A DNA stretch of 64,000 bases, taken from Streptomyces sp. A 4/2 (lineage in GTDB: Bacteria > Actinomycetota > Actinomycetes > Streptomycetales > Streptomycetaceae). The notes below the pieces were generated by a model. That model worked only from the letters and a program-made list of their open reading frames with translations. It did not search any database and was not told the DNA's origin. A program made the translations under genes and the position numbers. The stretch is taken from contig NZ_CALNVW010000034.1 in assembly GCF_940670765.1 (NCBI RefSeq), positions 1-64,000 on the forward strand. Reading direction: 5' to 3'. This document shows positions 1 through 7,313 of this stretch, piece by piece (within the stretch, counting starts at the first letter, position 1; each line of letters begins with the position of its first letter).

Positions 1-3
1 CCC

Positions 4-49
4 GCCCGCCCGCCTGCCCTGCCCGTCCGCCCTGCCCGCCCGCCTGCCC
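4..49. repeat. Short GC-rich direct repeat at the left edge
   Basis: A 16-base unit, GCCCGCCCGCCTGCCC, occurs at 4-19 and again at 34-49, giving a 30-base period in a C/G-only stretch. No coding signal is seen on either strand in bases 1-202. This looks like simple-sequence intergenic DNA; no function is claimed. Confidence 0.5.
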
Positions 50-70
50 GTGCGGCTGTCTTGCCTTCCA

Positions 71-91
71 GCCCGTCCGGCGATTGAGGAC
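71..91. repeat. Dispersed Streptomyces intergenic repeat core
   Basis: The stretch at 71-91 contains GTCCGGCGATTGAGGAC. I recall this motif as recurring many times in intergenic regions of Streptomyces chromosomes, often near 3' ends of genes. Here it lies downstream of thiG, just before a hairpin at 102-120. The assignment rests on recall of the motif, not on a search. Confidence 0.45.
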
Positions 92-101
92 AAAGGGGGC
101 C

Positions 102-120
102 CCGGGGGCGAGGCCCCCGG
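102..120 (-). terminator. Probable rho-independent hairpin after thiG
   Basis: A perfect 8-bp inverted repeat, CCGGGGGC and GCCCCCGG, with a 3-base loop lies about 80 bases beyond the thiG stop. As is common in Streptomyces there is no clear U-tract, so the call rests on the hairpin and its position. Confidence 0.45.
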
Positions 121-202
121 TTACGGGAAGGGGCGGGGAGGGGAACGAGCCCCGCGCAGCGGCCCCCGCCCCGCGCAGCGACCCCGCCCCTTCCCGCCCA
201 CC

Positions 203-997
203 TCAGAACGCGGGCCGCTCCGGATCCAGCTCCGCCCGCCCGTCCACCGGCGACGACGCCCGCGCGAAGTGCCGCCGGGGAATCCGCCCCGCCCGGTACG
301 CCAGCCGCCCCGCCTCCACCCCCCGCCGCATCGCCGACGCCATCAGCTCCGGCTCCTGCGCCCGCGTCACCGCCGACGCCAGCATCACCGCCGCACACCC
401 CAGCTCCATCGCCAGCGTCACGTCCGACGCGGTGCCCGCCCCCGCGTCGAGGATCACCGGCACGCCCGCCTGCTCCACGATCAGCTGGAAGTTGTGCGGG
501 TTGCGGATCCCGAGGCCGGAGCCGATGGGCGAGCCCAGCGGCATGACGGCCGCGCAGCCCGCGTCCTCCAGCCTGCGGGCGAGGACCGGGTCGTCGTTCG
601 TGTACGGGAGCACGGTGAAGCCGTCGTCCACCAGCGTCTCCGCCGCGTCGAGCAGCTCGACCGGGTCGGGCAGCAGGGTGCGTTCGTCCGCGACGACCTC
701 CAGCTTGATCCAGTCGGTGCCGAGCGCCTCGCGGGCCAGGCGCGCGGTCAGGACCGCCTCGCCCGCCGTGAAGCAGCCCGCCGTGTTCGGCAGGACCCGG
801 ATGGAGAGCCGGTCGAGTACGGAGAGCACCGAGCCCTGGACCGTCGGATCGAGGCGGCGCATCGCGACCGTGGTGAGTTCGGTGCCGGACGCGATCAGGG
901 ACCGCTCCAGCACGTCGAGGCTGGGGGCGCCGCCGGTCCCCATGATCAGCCGGGACGAGAGGACGGCGTCCGCGAGGGTGAGGGGATCATCTGCCAT
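203..997 (-). CDS. thiG: Thiazole synthase ThiG
   Basis: ThiG forms the thiazole phosphate ring of thiamine from 1-deoxyxylulose 5-phosphate, dehydroglycine and ThiS-thiocarboxylate in the cytoplasm. The 264-residue product has the normal family length. The Schiff-base lysine is visible in the motif DWIKLE (Lys98), followed by the phosphate-binding GSPIGSGLGI and DAGAGTASD segments. The ATG at 997 was chosen because the protein then starts at the conserved MADDPLTL region; it sits 7 bases after the thiS stop. It is the last gene of the TPP-riboswitch operon thiO-thiS-thiG. Confidence 0.96.
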   Translation of the reverse strand: MADDPLTLADAVLSSRLIMGTGGAPSLDVLERSLIASGTELTTVAMRRLDPTVQGSVLSVLDRLSIRVLPNTAGCFTAGEAVLTARLAREALGTDWIKLEVVADERTLLPDPVELLDAAETLVDDGFTVLPYTNDDPVLARRLEDAGCAAVMPLGSPIGSGLGIRNPHNFQLIVEQAGVPVILDAGAGTASDVTLAMELGCAAVMLASAVTRAQEPELMASAMRRGVEAGRLAYRAGRIPRRHFARASSPVDGRAELDPERPAF

Positions 998-1004
998 GTC
1001 CGGT

Positions 1005-1205
1005 TCAGCCTCCTTGGACTGCTGTGAGGATTTCGACGCGGTCGCCGTCGCCGAGCGTGGTGTCAGGCCACTGGCCGCGCGGTACGACCGTCTCGTTGAC
1101 CGCAGCCGCCACACCCGACGGCGCGCCGGTCAGGCCGGCCACCAGCAGGTCGAGGGTGGTGCCGGGCGCGACCGGCCGTACCGCGCCGTTGACGGACACG
1201 TTCAT
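1005..1205 (-). CDS. thiS: Sulfur carrier protein ThiS
   Basis: This is a 66-residue ubiquitin-fold sulfur carrier. Its C-terminal Gly-Gly (ending VQGG) is adenylated and thiocarboxylated, then donates sulfur to ThiG. The length and terminal GG are diagnostic. Its ATG overlaps the thiO stop by 4 bases (1202-1205), suggesting translational coupling, and thiG follows after 7 bases. No thiF is present in the window, so the adenylating enzyme must be encoded elsewhere. Confidence 0.95.
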   Translation of the reverse strand: MNVSVNGAVRPVAPGTTLDLLVAGLTGAPSGVAAAVNETVVPRGQWPDTTLGDGDRVEILTAVQGG

Positions 1206-2380
1206 GCGGACTGCTCCTGTCGTACGGGCGGATGTCGCACGGGCGGGAAGCGCCGGGGGGTGAAGGGGCGGGCCTCGGGCGGCAGCGCCCCGTCGGCCAG
1301 CAGGTCCGCCATCGCGTCGCCGGTGACGGGGGTGAGCAGGACGCCGTTGCGGAAGTGGCCGGTGGCCAGATGGAGTCCGGGCAGCGCGGTGGGGCCGAGC
1401 AGCGGCGCGTTGTCGGGGGAGGTCGGACGCAGCCCGGCGCAGGTCTCCGTGAACCGCAGTTCGGTGACACCGGGCACCAGCTCATGGGCGTCCCGCAGCA
1501 GTTCGTACACCCCGCCCGCGGTGACCGTGGTGTCCCAGCCCAGCTCCTCGCTGGTCGCGCCGATGACGAGCTCGCCGTTCTCCCGCGGTACGAGATAGAG
1601 GTGGCTGCCCCGGACCACCGCGCGGACCGTCCGGCTGAGGAACGGGGCGTACCCGGGCGGCACCGTCAGCCGCAGGACCTGCCCCTTGACCGGGCGTACC
1701 GGTGGCAGGACTTCCGCGGGCACCCCGGCGAGCCGGCCGCTGAGGCTGCCGGCCGCCAGTACCACCTGGCCGGCGGTGAGCGCGGTGCCGTCGGCCAGAA
1801 CGGCGCCGGTGGCCCGGTCGCGCAGCACCGTCAGGCGTTCCGCCCAGCCCCGGTGGAAGACGACTCCGGCCCGCTCGCACGCGGTGACCAGGGCCTTCGC
1901 CAGCCGCCGCGGGTCGACCTGGTGGTCGCCGTCCACCCGGAGCCCGCCGCGTACGCCCGGCGCGAGCATCGGCTCCAGGCGCCGGCATTCGCGTCCGGTG
2001 AGCCAGGCGGAGTCCAGCCCCGAACGGAGCTGGAGCGCGTGCAGGTCCCGCAGTTGTGCGCGGTCGTCGGCATCGAGCGCGACGGCGAGCGTGCCGCAGG
2101 CGCGGTAGCCGATGTCCTGGCCGGAGGCCTCCGTCAGCTCGGCGGCGAATGCCGGATAGCGGCGGGCCGACTCCAGGTTGAGGCCGAGCAGGAGCTGCTC
2201 GCCGTGGTGCAGTTCGGTGACGGCGGCCAGCATGCCCGCGGCCACCTGCGCCGCTCCGCCGCCCGGTTCCGGATCGGCGACCGCGGTACGCAGTCCGCGC
2301 TGTGCGGACCGCCAGGCGGTGACAAGTCCGATGATCCCGCCCCCGACGACCAGTACGTCCGAGGATGTGTGCGCGTGCAT
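1202..2380 (-). CDS. thiO: Glycine oxidase ThiO
   Basis: ThiO is an FAD-dependent oxidase that converts glycine to the imine used by ThiG for thiazole formation, the aerobic alternative to ThiH. The 392-residue protein begins with a Rossmann dinucleotide motif, VVGGGIIGLVTAW (about residues 11-23), and ends with the DAO-family segment around LHLATGHFRNGVLLTP. It is the first gene of the operon. The ATG at 2380 lies directly downstream of a TPP riboswitch whose 3' end contains the purine-rich stretch just before the start. Confidence 0.95.
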   Translation of the reverse strand: MHAHTSSDVLVVGGGIIGLVTAWRSAQRGLRTAVADPEPGGGAAQVAAGMLAAVTELHHGEQLLLGLNLESARRYPAFAAELTEASGQDIGYRACGTLAVALDADDRAQLRDLHALQLRSGLDSAWLTGRECRRLEPMLAPGVRGGLRVDGDHQVDPRRLAKALVTACERAGVVFHRGWAERLTVLRDRATGAVLADGTALTAGQVVLAAGSLSGRLAGVPAEVLPPVRPVKGQVLRLTVPPGYAPFLSRTVRAVVRGSHLYLVPRENGELVIGATSEELGWDTTVTAGGVYELLRDAHELVPGVTELRFTETCAGLRPTSPDNAPLLGPTALPGLHLATGHFRNGVLLTPVTGDAMADLLADGALPPEARPFTPRRFPPVRHPPVRQEQSA

Positions 2381-2389
2381 AGGCGTCCA

Positions 2390-2486
2390 GCCCCTCCCTT
2401 CGCCGGCATGACCCGGATCAGGTTCGTACGGTCGGAGGCCGTCCAGCCTCCCTCTCAGCCCGGTACGTCCGGGCTCCCGCGAGTGG
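2390..2486 (-). promoter_or_regulatory. TPP riboswitch (thi box) of thiO-thiS-thiG
   Basis: Read on the minus strand, the leader carries both conserved TPP-aptamer segments: CUGAGAGG (2458-2451) and GAACCUGAUCCGGGU followed by AUGCCGGCG (2425-2401). The distal GAAGGGAGGGG falls about 10 bases before the thiO ATG, so folding probably masks the ribosome-binding site. TPP binding would then repress translation of thiO and, by coupling, thiS and thiG. The regulatory mode is inferred from this geometry. Confidence 0.93.
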
Positions 2487-2498
2487 TTTAGCTTGGCA

Positions 2499-2527
2499 AG
2501 CCTAACCCCGCGTTCTACTCGCTGTAA
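2499..2527 (-). promoter_or_regulatory. Candidate promoter for the thi operon
   Basis: On the minus strand TTACAG (2527-2522) and TAGGCT (2504-2499) are separated by 17 bases. This puts the transcription start near 2492, just ahead of the riboswitch aptamer. A short palindrome, GCTTGGCAAGC (2491-2501), overlaps this point. Confidence 0.45.
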
Positions 2528-2540
2528 GGGAGCACCGGCT

Positions 2541-2882
2541 GTGGCACGGTCGCTGGAAGGTCTTGTTCTCTCGCCGGTGACCGATCAGGCGCCCGGCCAG
2601 GTCGGGACGGAGACCCGGTTCACCTACCACGAACAAGCGGGCCGCATCTGGGCCGAGTACGAGGGCGGCGACATCGTCCACGGCCGTCTCGTCGGCACCC
2701 GCGAGGGCGACCGACTGGACTTCCGGTACGTCCAGTTGAAGCGCGACGGCGGCACGGCGTCCGGACACTGCGTGTCCCTCGTGACCGGACTTACCGACGG
2801 GCGGATCAGGCTCGACGAGACCTGGGAATGGGAGTCCCGGGAGGGCAGCGGGACGAGCGTGGTCGAACAACTCCCTTCCTGA
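2541..2882 (+). CDS. Small conserved protein often labelled N-acetylglutamate synthase
   Basis: A 113-residue soluble protein with the pattern FTYHEQAGRIWAEYEGGDIVHGRLVGT and, near the end, LDETWEWES. It resembles a small family found in many bacteria that databases label as n-acetylglutamate synthase. It has no GNAT acetyl-CoA motif, so I do not accept that function. The GTG at 2541 was chosen because AAGGGAG lies 8-10 bases upstream; an upstream TTG would run into the thi promoter region. It is divergent from thiO and sits 28 bases before the next reductase gene. Confidence 0.75.
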   Translation: MARSLEGLVLSPVTDQAPGQVGTETRFTYHEQAGRIWAEYEGGDIVHGRLVGTREGDRLDFRYVQLKRDGGTASGHCVSLVTGLTDGRIRLDETWEWESREGSGTSVVEQLPS

Positions 2883-2910
2883 CGGATCGTCAGCTAATTA
2901 AGGTGGTCGG

Positions 2911-4161
2911 ATGAGCGAGCAGCAGAGAGTCGTCATCGTCGGCGCGGGCATGGCCGGAGTGCAGACCGCGGTCGCACTGCGGGACCAGGGCTTCACCGGT
3001 ACCGTCACGCTGATCGGCGAGGAGCCGCACCAGCCGTACGACAGGCCGCCGCTGTCCAAGGCGGTGCTGCTCGGCAAGGCCGAGGGATCCGCCTTCGACA
3101 TCGACTTCGGGGCGCTGGGGGTCGAACTGCTGCTGGGCTGCGAGGTGTTCGGGGTGCGCCCGGGGGACCGCGAGCTGGACACGTCGCGGGGCCCCGTTCC
3201 GTACGACTCGCTCGTCGTCGCCACCGGCGCCCACCCGGTCGCGCTGCCCGGCAGCGAGGGCGTCCCCGGCGTACATCTGCTGCGCACGCTCGATGACGCC
3301 GAGGGGCTGCGGACGGTTCTCGCCGACCGGAGCGACGTGGTGGTGGTCGGGGCGGGCTGGATCGGGGCGGAGTTCGCGACGGCCGCGCGGGAGGCGGGGT
3401 GCGCGGTGACCGTCGTCGAAGCGGCCGACCGGCCGCTGGCCGGGGTGCTGCCCGCCGAGGTCGCCGCGCCGATGGCCGACTGGTACGCGGACAGCGGGGC
3501 GGAACTCGTCACGGGAGCGCGGGTGGCGCGCGTCGAGCCGGGCGCCGTCGTCCTCGCGGACGGGCGCAGGCTGTCGGCCGGGGCCGTGCTCGTCGGGATC
3601 GGGGCCCGGCCCGCGACCGGCTGGCTGGCCGGGTCCGGCATCGAACTGGGCGCCGACGGCTCGGTCACCGCCGACGACCGGCTGCGCACCTCGCTCCCCG
3701 ACGTGTACGCGGTCGGCGACTGCGCCTCGTTCCCCTCCCGCCGCTTCGACGAACGGCTGCTCGTCCACCACTGGGACAACGCCCTGCAGGGGCCGCGTAC
3801 GGTCGCGGCGGACGTGATCGGCGAGACGCCGCAGAGCTACGACCCGGTGCCGTACTTCTGGTCCGAGCAGTTCGGCCGCTTCGTCCAGTACGCGGGCCAC
3901 CACGCGTCCGCCGACACGATGGTCCGGCGCGGCGATCCCGTCCCGGACCCGGCGCACGGCCCGGAGGGGGCGCCTCCCGCGGGTCCCGCCTGGTCGGTGT
4001 GCTGGCTGCGGGCGGGCCGGCTGGTCGCGGTGCTCGCCGTCGGCAGGCCCCGGGACCTCGCGCAGGGCCGGAAGCTGATCGAGTCGGGAGTGCCGCTCGA
4101 TCCGGCGCGGGTCGCCGATCCGGCCGTGGCGCTCAAGTCCGCCGTGCTGCCGTCCTCCTGA
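2911..4161 (+). CDS. FAD/NAD(P)-dependent ferredoxin (rubredoxin) reductase-type oxidoreductase
   Basis: A 416-residue two-dinucleotide-domain flavoprotein. FAD binding is shown by VVIVGAGMAGVQTA (residues 7-20) and by VYAVGDCASF. The NAD(P)-binding fold is shown by VVVVGAGWIGAEFA near residue 150, and a C-terminal reductase domain follows. The layout matches ferredoxin reductases that pass electrons from NADH to ferredoxins of P450s or dioxygenases. No such partner is encoded next to it, so the electron acceptor is unknown. AAGGTGG precedes the ATG. A hairpin at 4201-4230 follows. Confidence 0.88.
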   Translation: MSEQQRVVIVGAGMAGVQTAVALRDQGFTGTVTLIGEEPHQPYDRPPLSKAVLLGKAEGSAFDIDFGALGVELLLGCEVFGVRPGDRELDTSRGPVPYDSLVVATGAHPVALPGSEGVPGVHLLRTLDDAEGLRTVLADRSDVVVVGAGWIGAEFATAAREAGCAVTVVEAADRPLAGVLPAEVAAPMADWYADSGAELVTGARVARVEPGAVVLADGRRLSAGAVLVGIGARPATGWLAGSGIELGADGSVTADDRLRTSLPDVYAVGDCASFPSRRFDERLLVHHWDNALQGPRTVAADVIGETPQSYDPVPYFWSEQFGRFVQYAGHHASADTMVRRGDPVPDPAHGPEGAPPAGPAWSVCWLRAGRLVAVLAVGRPRDLAQGRKLIESGVPLDPARVADPAVALKSAVLPSS

Positions 4162-4200
4162 CGCCCCGCAAGTCGCACCGGTCCGCGGAGCGCGGTGTCC

Positions 4201-4230
4201 GGAATGCGGACAGCCTCTTGTCCGTATTCC
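4201..4230 (+). terminator. Hairpin after the reductase gene
   Basis: Arms GGAATGCGGACA (4201-4212) and TGTCCGTATTCC (4219-4230) pair over 12 bp with one G-U and a 6-base loop. It lies 40 bases past the reductase stop and before the secreted-protein gene. Confidence 0.6.
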
Positions 4231-4298
4231 AAGATCGATGCAATGTGCACTCGTCATTACCTGTTCATGTTCTGAACTTTGCTTCCGAAGGATGCACA

Positions 4299-6044
4299 TT
4301 GTCTCGGCACAGATGGATCCGCGCACTGCGTGGCATCTCCACAGCCACCGCCGCCGTCGCCCTCGTCGGCGGCGTGCTGGCCGCTCCCGCCTACGCGGGC
4401 AGCGCTCCCCGGCCCGGCTCCAACCCGGCCGTCGACTACCAGGACCCGGTCGACGCGCTGCCGCCGGTCTCCCGCCCCGACACCAAGCACTGCTCGGTGA
4501 CGGTGGACCACGACTTCGGGTACACCCTCGGCCAGCCGCCGTTCGCCACCACGCTGGCGCCTCCCGCCGCGTGCAAGGGCCCCTGGAACAAGGTCGTCCT
4601 CGACTGGTCGGGCAGCGTCAAGGGCCGTCAGTACGACCGCCTCGCCGCGGTCTTCGTCGGTGGCGCCGAGGTCTTCCGCACCAGCACGCCGGAGCCCGAC
4701 GACGACGGCATCAGCTGGCACGTCGCCAAGGACATCACCGACTTCGCGCCGCTGCTGAAGGACCCGCAGAAGCTCCAGATGGAGCTGGGCAACGTTGTCA
4801 ACGACACGTACACCGGTGTCTACAAGATCAAGCTGACGGTCACGTACTACCAGGCCGACAAGCGCCACCCGGCCGCCACCACGGCCGACCGGGTCGTGCC
4901 GCTCGGTAACACCGGTTCCACCGCCACTCCTTGGGTGGACGTCGCCAAGGGCGGCTCCGCGAGCAAGCAGGTCACCTTCCCGCGCAACCTGACGGCGGCG
5001 CGCCTCGAGGTGTACGCGCGCGGCGGCGGCTGCGACGAGCAGTGGTTCGACGCGGTCCCCGACGACCTCGCGGCCACGGCTCCGGACTACCTCTGCGGCG
5101 GCGGCCCCTACCGTGAGGTGCAGGTCTCCGTGGACGGCCGTCCGGCGGGCCTCGCCCAGCCGTACCCCGTCGTCTACTCCGGCGGCATCGTGCCCACCCT
5201 GTGGCGCCCGATCCCGGCGATCGACCAGTTCAAGACCGAGGCGTACGACATCGACCTGACGCCCTTCGCGGGTGAACTGGCCGACGGCAAGGCGCACACC
5301 GTCACCATCACCCCGTACGGCGCGGCCGACGGCTGGACCGTCGACGGCACGCTCTTCCTCGACACGGACGCGCACGCGTCCCGCACGAGCGGCCGGGTCA
5401 CCACCGACACGCTCTCGCTGACGCCGAAGGTGAAGACCGAGCAGACCCCCAGGGCGGACGGCTCCACCGACGTCTCGGTGTCGGCCCGGCGTGACTGGAA
5501 GATCTCCGGCTACGTCGACACCTCGCGCGGCCGGGTCACCACGACCGTCGAGCAGAACTCCGCGTACACCAACACGGACGCGGTCTCGCCCACGGGCAGC
5601 CACCAGGTGATGCACCAGCGCGACCACGGCGCGACCACGGTGACGACCGCGCTCCGCGGCCACCGCGAAGCGCAGCGACACGCCTGGTCGTACCCCATCG
5701 ACGTGGACATGGACATCCCGCTCTACGGCGACTACAACAACTACGAGATGAAGGCCGACGTCACCCAGCGTCGTGTGGTCATCGACACATCCCGGACCGG
5801 TTCGGCGCGCAACTGGCACACCGACGCGGTCACCGACGACACGGTGGACTCGACCGGCAGCCTCGTCCGTACGGACGGCGTGGTCCAGAGCGCGGACGGC
5901 GCGTCGAGCGAGGTGTACCGGGGCACCACGGACACCGGTGCCTGCTACTCGCACTCGCTGAAGACCGCACACGGCTGGGTCACGTCCGACCGGCAGTCCC
6001 ACTGCCGCGTCTCCGACGTGGTCCGCGAGGCTCTGAAGGGCTGA
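4299..6044 (+). CDS. Secreted PNGase A-like amidase (peptide-N4-asparagine amidase A family)
   Basis: The 581-residue product starts with an n-region rich in Arg, then the hydrophobic stretch TATAAVALVGGVLAA and an APAYA-G type Sec cleavage site. The mature part resembles peptide-N4-(N-acetyl-beta-glucosaminyl)asparagine amidase A, with the typical HDFGYTLGQPPF, YDRLAAVFVGGAEVFRTSTPEP and VNDTYTGVYKIKLTVTYY segments. Such enzymes release N-glycans from glycoproteins. The start is TTG at 4299, with GAAGGA 6-8 bases upstream; an in-frame open stretch extends upstream but would place the signal peptide internally. The gene is monocistronic. Confidence 0.82.
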   Translation: MSRHRWIRALRGISTATAAVALVGGVLAAPAYAGSAPRPGSNPAVDYQDPVDALPPVSRPDTKHCSVTVDHDFGYTLGQPPFATTLAPPAACKGPWNKVVLDWSGSVKGRQYDRLAAVFVGGAEVFRTSTPEPDDDGISWHVAKDITDFAPLLKDPQKLQMELGNVVNDTYTGVYKIKLTVTYYQADKRHPAATTADRVVPLGNTGSTATPWVDVAKGGSASKQVTFPRNLTAARLEVYARGGGCDEQWFDAVPDDLAATAPDYLCGGGPYREVQVSVDGRPAGLAQPYPVVYSGGIVPTLWRPIPAIDQFKTEAYDIDLTPFAGELADGKAHTVTITPYGAADGWTVDGTLFLDTDAHASRTSGRVTTDTLSLTPKVKTEQTPRADGSTDVSVSARRDWKISGYVDTSRGRVTTTVEQNSAYTNTDAVSPTGSHQVMHQRDHGATTVTTALRGHREAQRHAWSYPIDVDMDIPLYGDYNNYEMKADVTQRRVVIDTSRTGSARNWHTDAVTDDTVDSTGSLVRTDGVVQSADGASSEVYRGTTDTGACYSHSLKTAHGWVTSDRQSHCRVSDVVREALKG

Positions 6045-6099
6045 CGCCGCGAGGCGACTCCGGGTGCCGAGTGTCGGTGCGGGATGGCAGGCTTGTCCC

Positions 6100-6465
6100 G
6101 TGACCGAGATTGACGCAACAACCGATGCTCTCGTCCCCGCCTGGCTGCATCTTCCCGACATCGCCGAGATGTTCGACGTCGAGGTGACGCGGGTGCGCCA
6201 GCTCGTCAGGGACGGCACGCTGATCGCCGTGCGCCGTGGTGAGAACCGGGCCCTTCAGGTGCCCGCCGCTTTCATCGACGGCAGCAAGGTGGTCAAGGGG
6301 CTGGCCGGGACCCTGACGCTCCTGCGGGACGACGGCTTCAGTGACCAGGAGATGCTGGAGTGGCTCTTCACTCCCGACGAGACCCTGCCGGGCACGCCCG
6401 CGCAGGCGCTGAGCGAGAATCGCGGGACGGAGGTGAAGCGCCGGGCCCAGGCGCTCGCCCTCTGA
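6100..6465 (+). CDS. Rv2175c-family DNA-binding protein
   Basis: A 121-residue protein with an N-terminal winged/MerR-like helix-turn-helix (WLHLPDIAEMFDVEVTRVRQLVRDGTL, about residues 13-39) and a C-terminal helical part with FSDQEMLEWLFTPDETLPG. Both features are typical of the actinobacterial Rv2175c family, whose mycobacterial member binds DNA and is a Ser/Thr-kinase substrate. GTG at 6100 is preferred, with GGCAGG 7 bases upstream, over a farther in-frame ATG. A strong hairpin separates it from thiE, so they are probably not one operon. Confidence 0.88.
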   Translation: MTEIDATTDALVPAWLHLPDIAEMFDVEVTRVRQLVRDGTLIAVRRGENRALQVPAAFIDGSKVVKGLAGTLTLLRDDGFSDQEMLEWLFTPDETLPGTPAQALSENRGTEVKRRAQALAL

Positions 6466-6486
6466 CCGGAGTGTGAACACCTTCGC

Positions 6487-6521
6487 GGTGTACGGACCGG
6501 GCCCGCCCCGGTCCGTACACC
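6487..6521 (+). terminator. Terminator hairpin between the Rv2175c-like gene and thiE
   Basis: Perfect 14-bp arms, GGTGTACGGACCGG (6487-6500) and CCGGTCCGTACACC (6508-6521), flank a 7-base loop 20 bases after the upstream stop. Confidence 0.7.
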
Positions 6522-6561
6522 GCATTGTCCGTACTGCACTGTCCCTTGGGGGGAACGACCC

Positions 6562-7212
6562 ATGTCCACGGCACCCGCAGCGCTGTCCGCCGCCCGGCTC
6601 TACCTGTGTACGGACGCGCGCAAGCGGCAGGGCGATCTCCCCGAATTCCTCGATGCCGTCCTGGCCAACGGCGTGGACATCGTCCAGCTGCGCGACAAGG
6701 GCATGGAGGCAGCCGAGGAACTCGACCACCTCCAGGTCTTCGCCGATGCCTGCCGAAGGCACGGGAAGCTGCTCGCGGTGAACGACCGGGCGGACGTGGC
6801 GCACGCCATCGCCTCCGACGTGCTGCACCTGGGCCAGGGCGACCTGCCGGTCCCCGCGGCCCGCGCGCTGCTCGGCCCCGACGTGCTCATCGGCCGCTCG
6901 ACGCACGCCGAGTCCGAGGTGGACGCGGCGGCCGTCGAGGCGGGCGTCGACTATTTCTGTACCGGCCCCTGCTGGCCCACCCCGACCAAGCCGGGCCGGT
7001 ACGCCCCGGGCCTCGGCCTGGTGCGGTACGCGGCCGGGCTCGCCACCGCGCGGCCCTGGTTCGCGATCGGCGGGATCGACGCGGGCAACCTGGACGAGGT
7101 GCTGGACGCGGGCGCCCGCAGGATCGTGGTCGTCAGGGCGATCACCGAGGCGGACGATCCCGCGAGCGCCGCCGCCGATCTCGCCAAGAGGGTCACCGCC
7201 CGCACCCGCTGA
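6562..7212 (+). CDS. thiE: Thiamine-phosphate synthase ThiE
   Basis: ThiE couples the thiazole and pyrimidine moieties to give thiamine phosphate in the cytoplasm. The 216-residue TIM-barrel protein shows LYLCTDAR, the VQLRDKGM substrate motif, NDRADVAHA, and the GPCWPTPTKPG and FAIGGI(D) loops of the family. The ATG follows a G-rich Shine-Dalgarno region. Unlike thiOSG it has no thi-box upstream and is cut off from the preceding gene by a hairpin, so TPP control is not evident. Confidence 0.95.
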   Translation: MSTAPAALSAARLYLCTDARKRQGDLPEFLDAVLANGVDIVQLRDKGMEAAEELDHLQVFADACRRHGKLLAVNDRADVAHAIASDVLHLGQGDLPVPAARALLGPDVLIGRSTHAESEVDAAAVEAGVDYFCTGPCWPTPTKPGRYAPGLGLVRYAAGLATARPWFAIGGIDAGNLDEVLDAGARRIVVVRAITEADDPASAAADLAKRVTARTR

Positions 7213-7278
7213 ATCCGGCCGGTGTGTCCGAAGGGTGGACAAGTACCAGGCAAATCCGGTCATAAAGCCCAGGCGCGG

Positions 7279-7307
7279 TTGGGTGAGTGGCAAGCCCTGA
7301 CTAATCT
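7279..7307 (+). promoter_or_regulatory. Candidate metF promoter giving a leaderless mRNA
   Basis: TTGGGT (7279-7284) and TAATCT (7302-7307) are spaced by 17 bases. The predicted start point, 6-7 bases after the -10, coincides with the metF ATG at 7314. There is no Shine-Dalgarno sequence in the bases before the ATG, which fits a leaderless transcript. Confidence 0.5.
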
Positions 7308-7313
7308 GCCCGT

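Noticed and set aside
2493..2540. Upstream TTG start for the small protein gene
   Set aside because: It would begin within the thi promoter/start region and has no ribosome-binding site, whereas GTG 2541 has AAGGGAG.
2541..2882. N-acetylglutamate synthase assignment for the 113-residue protein
   Set aside because: It lacks the GNAT acetyl-CoA motif and is far too short; the label looks like a propagated database error.
3399..4298. Long N-terminal extension of the PNGase A-like protein
   Set aside because: The frame overlaps the reductase gene, crosses a hairpin and would bury a clear signal peptide inside the protein.
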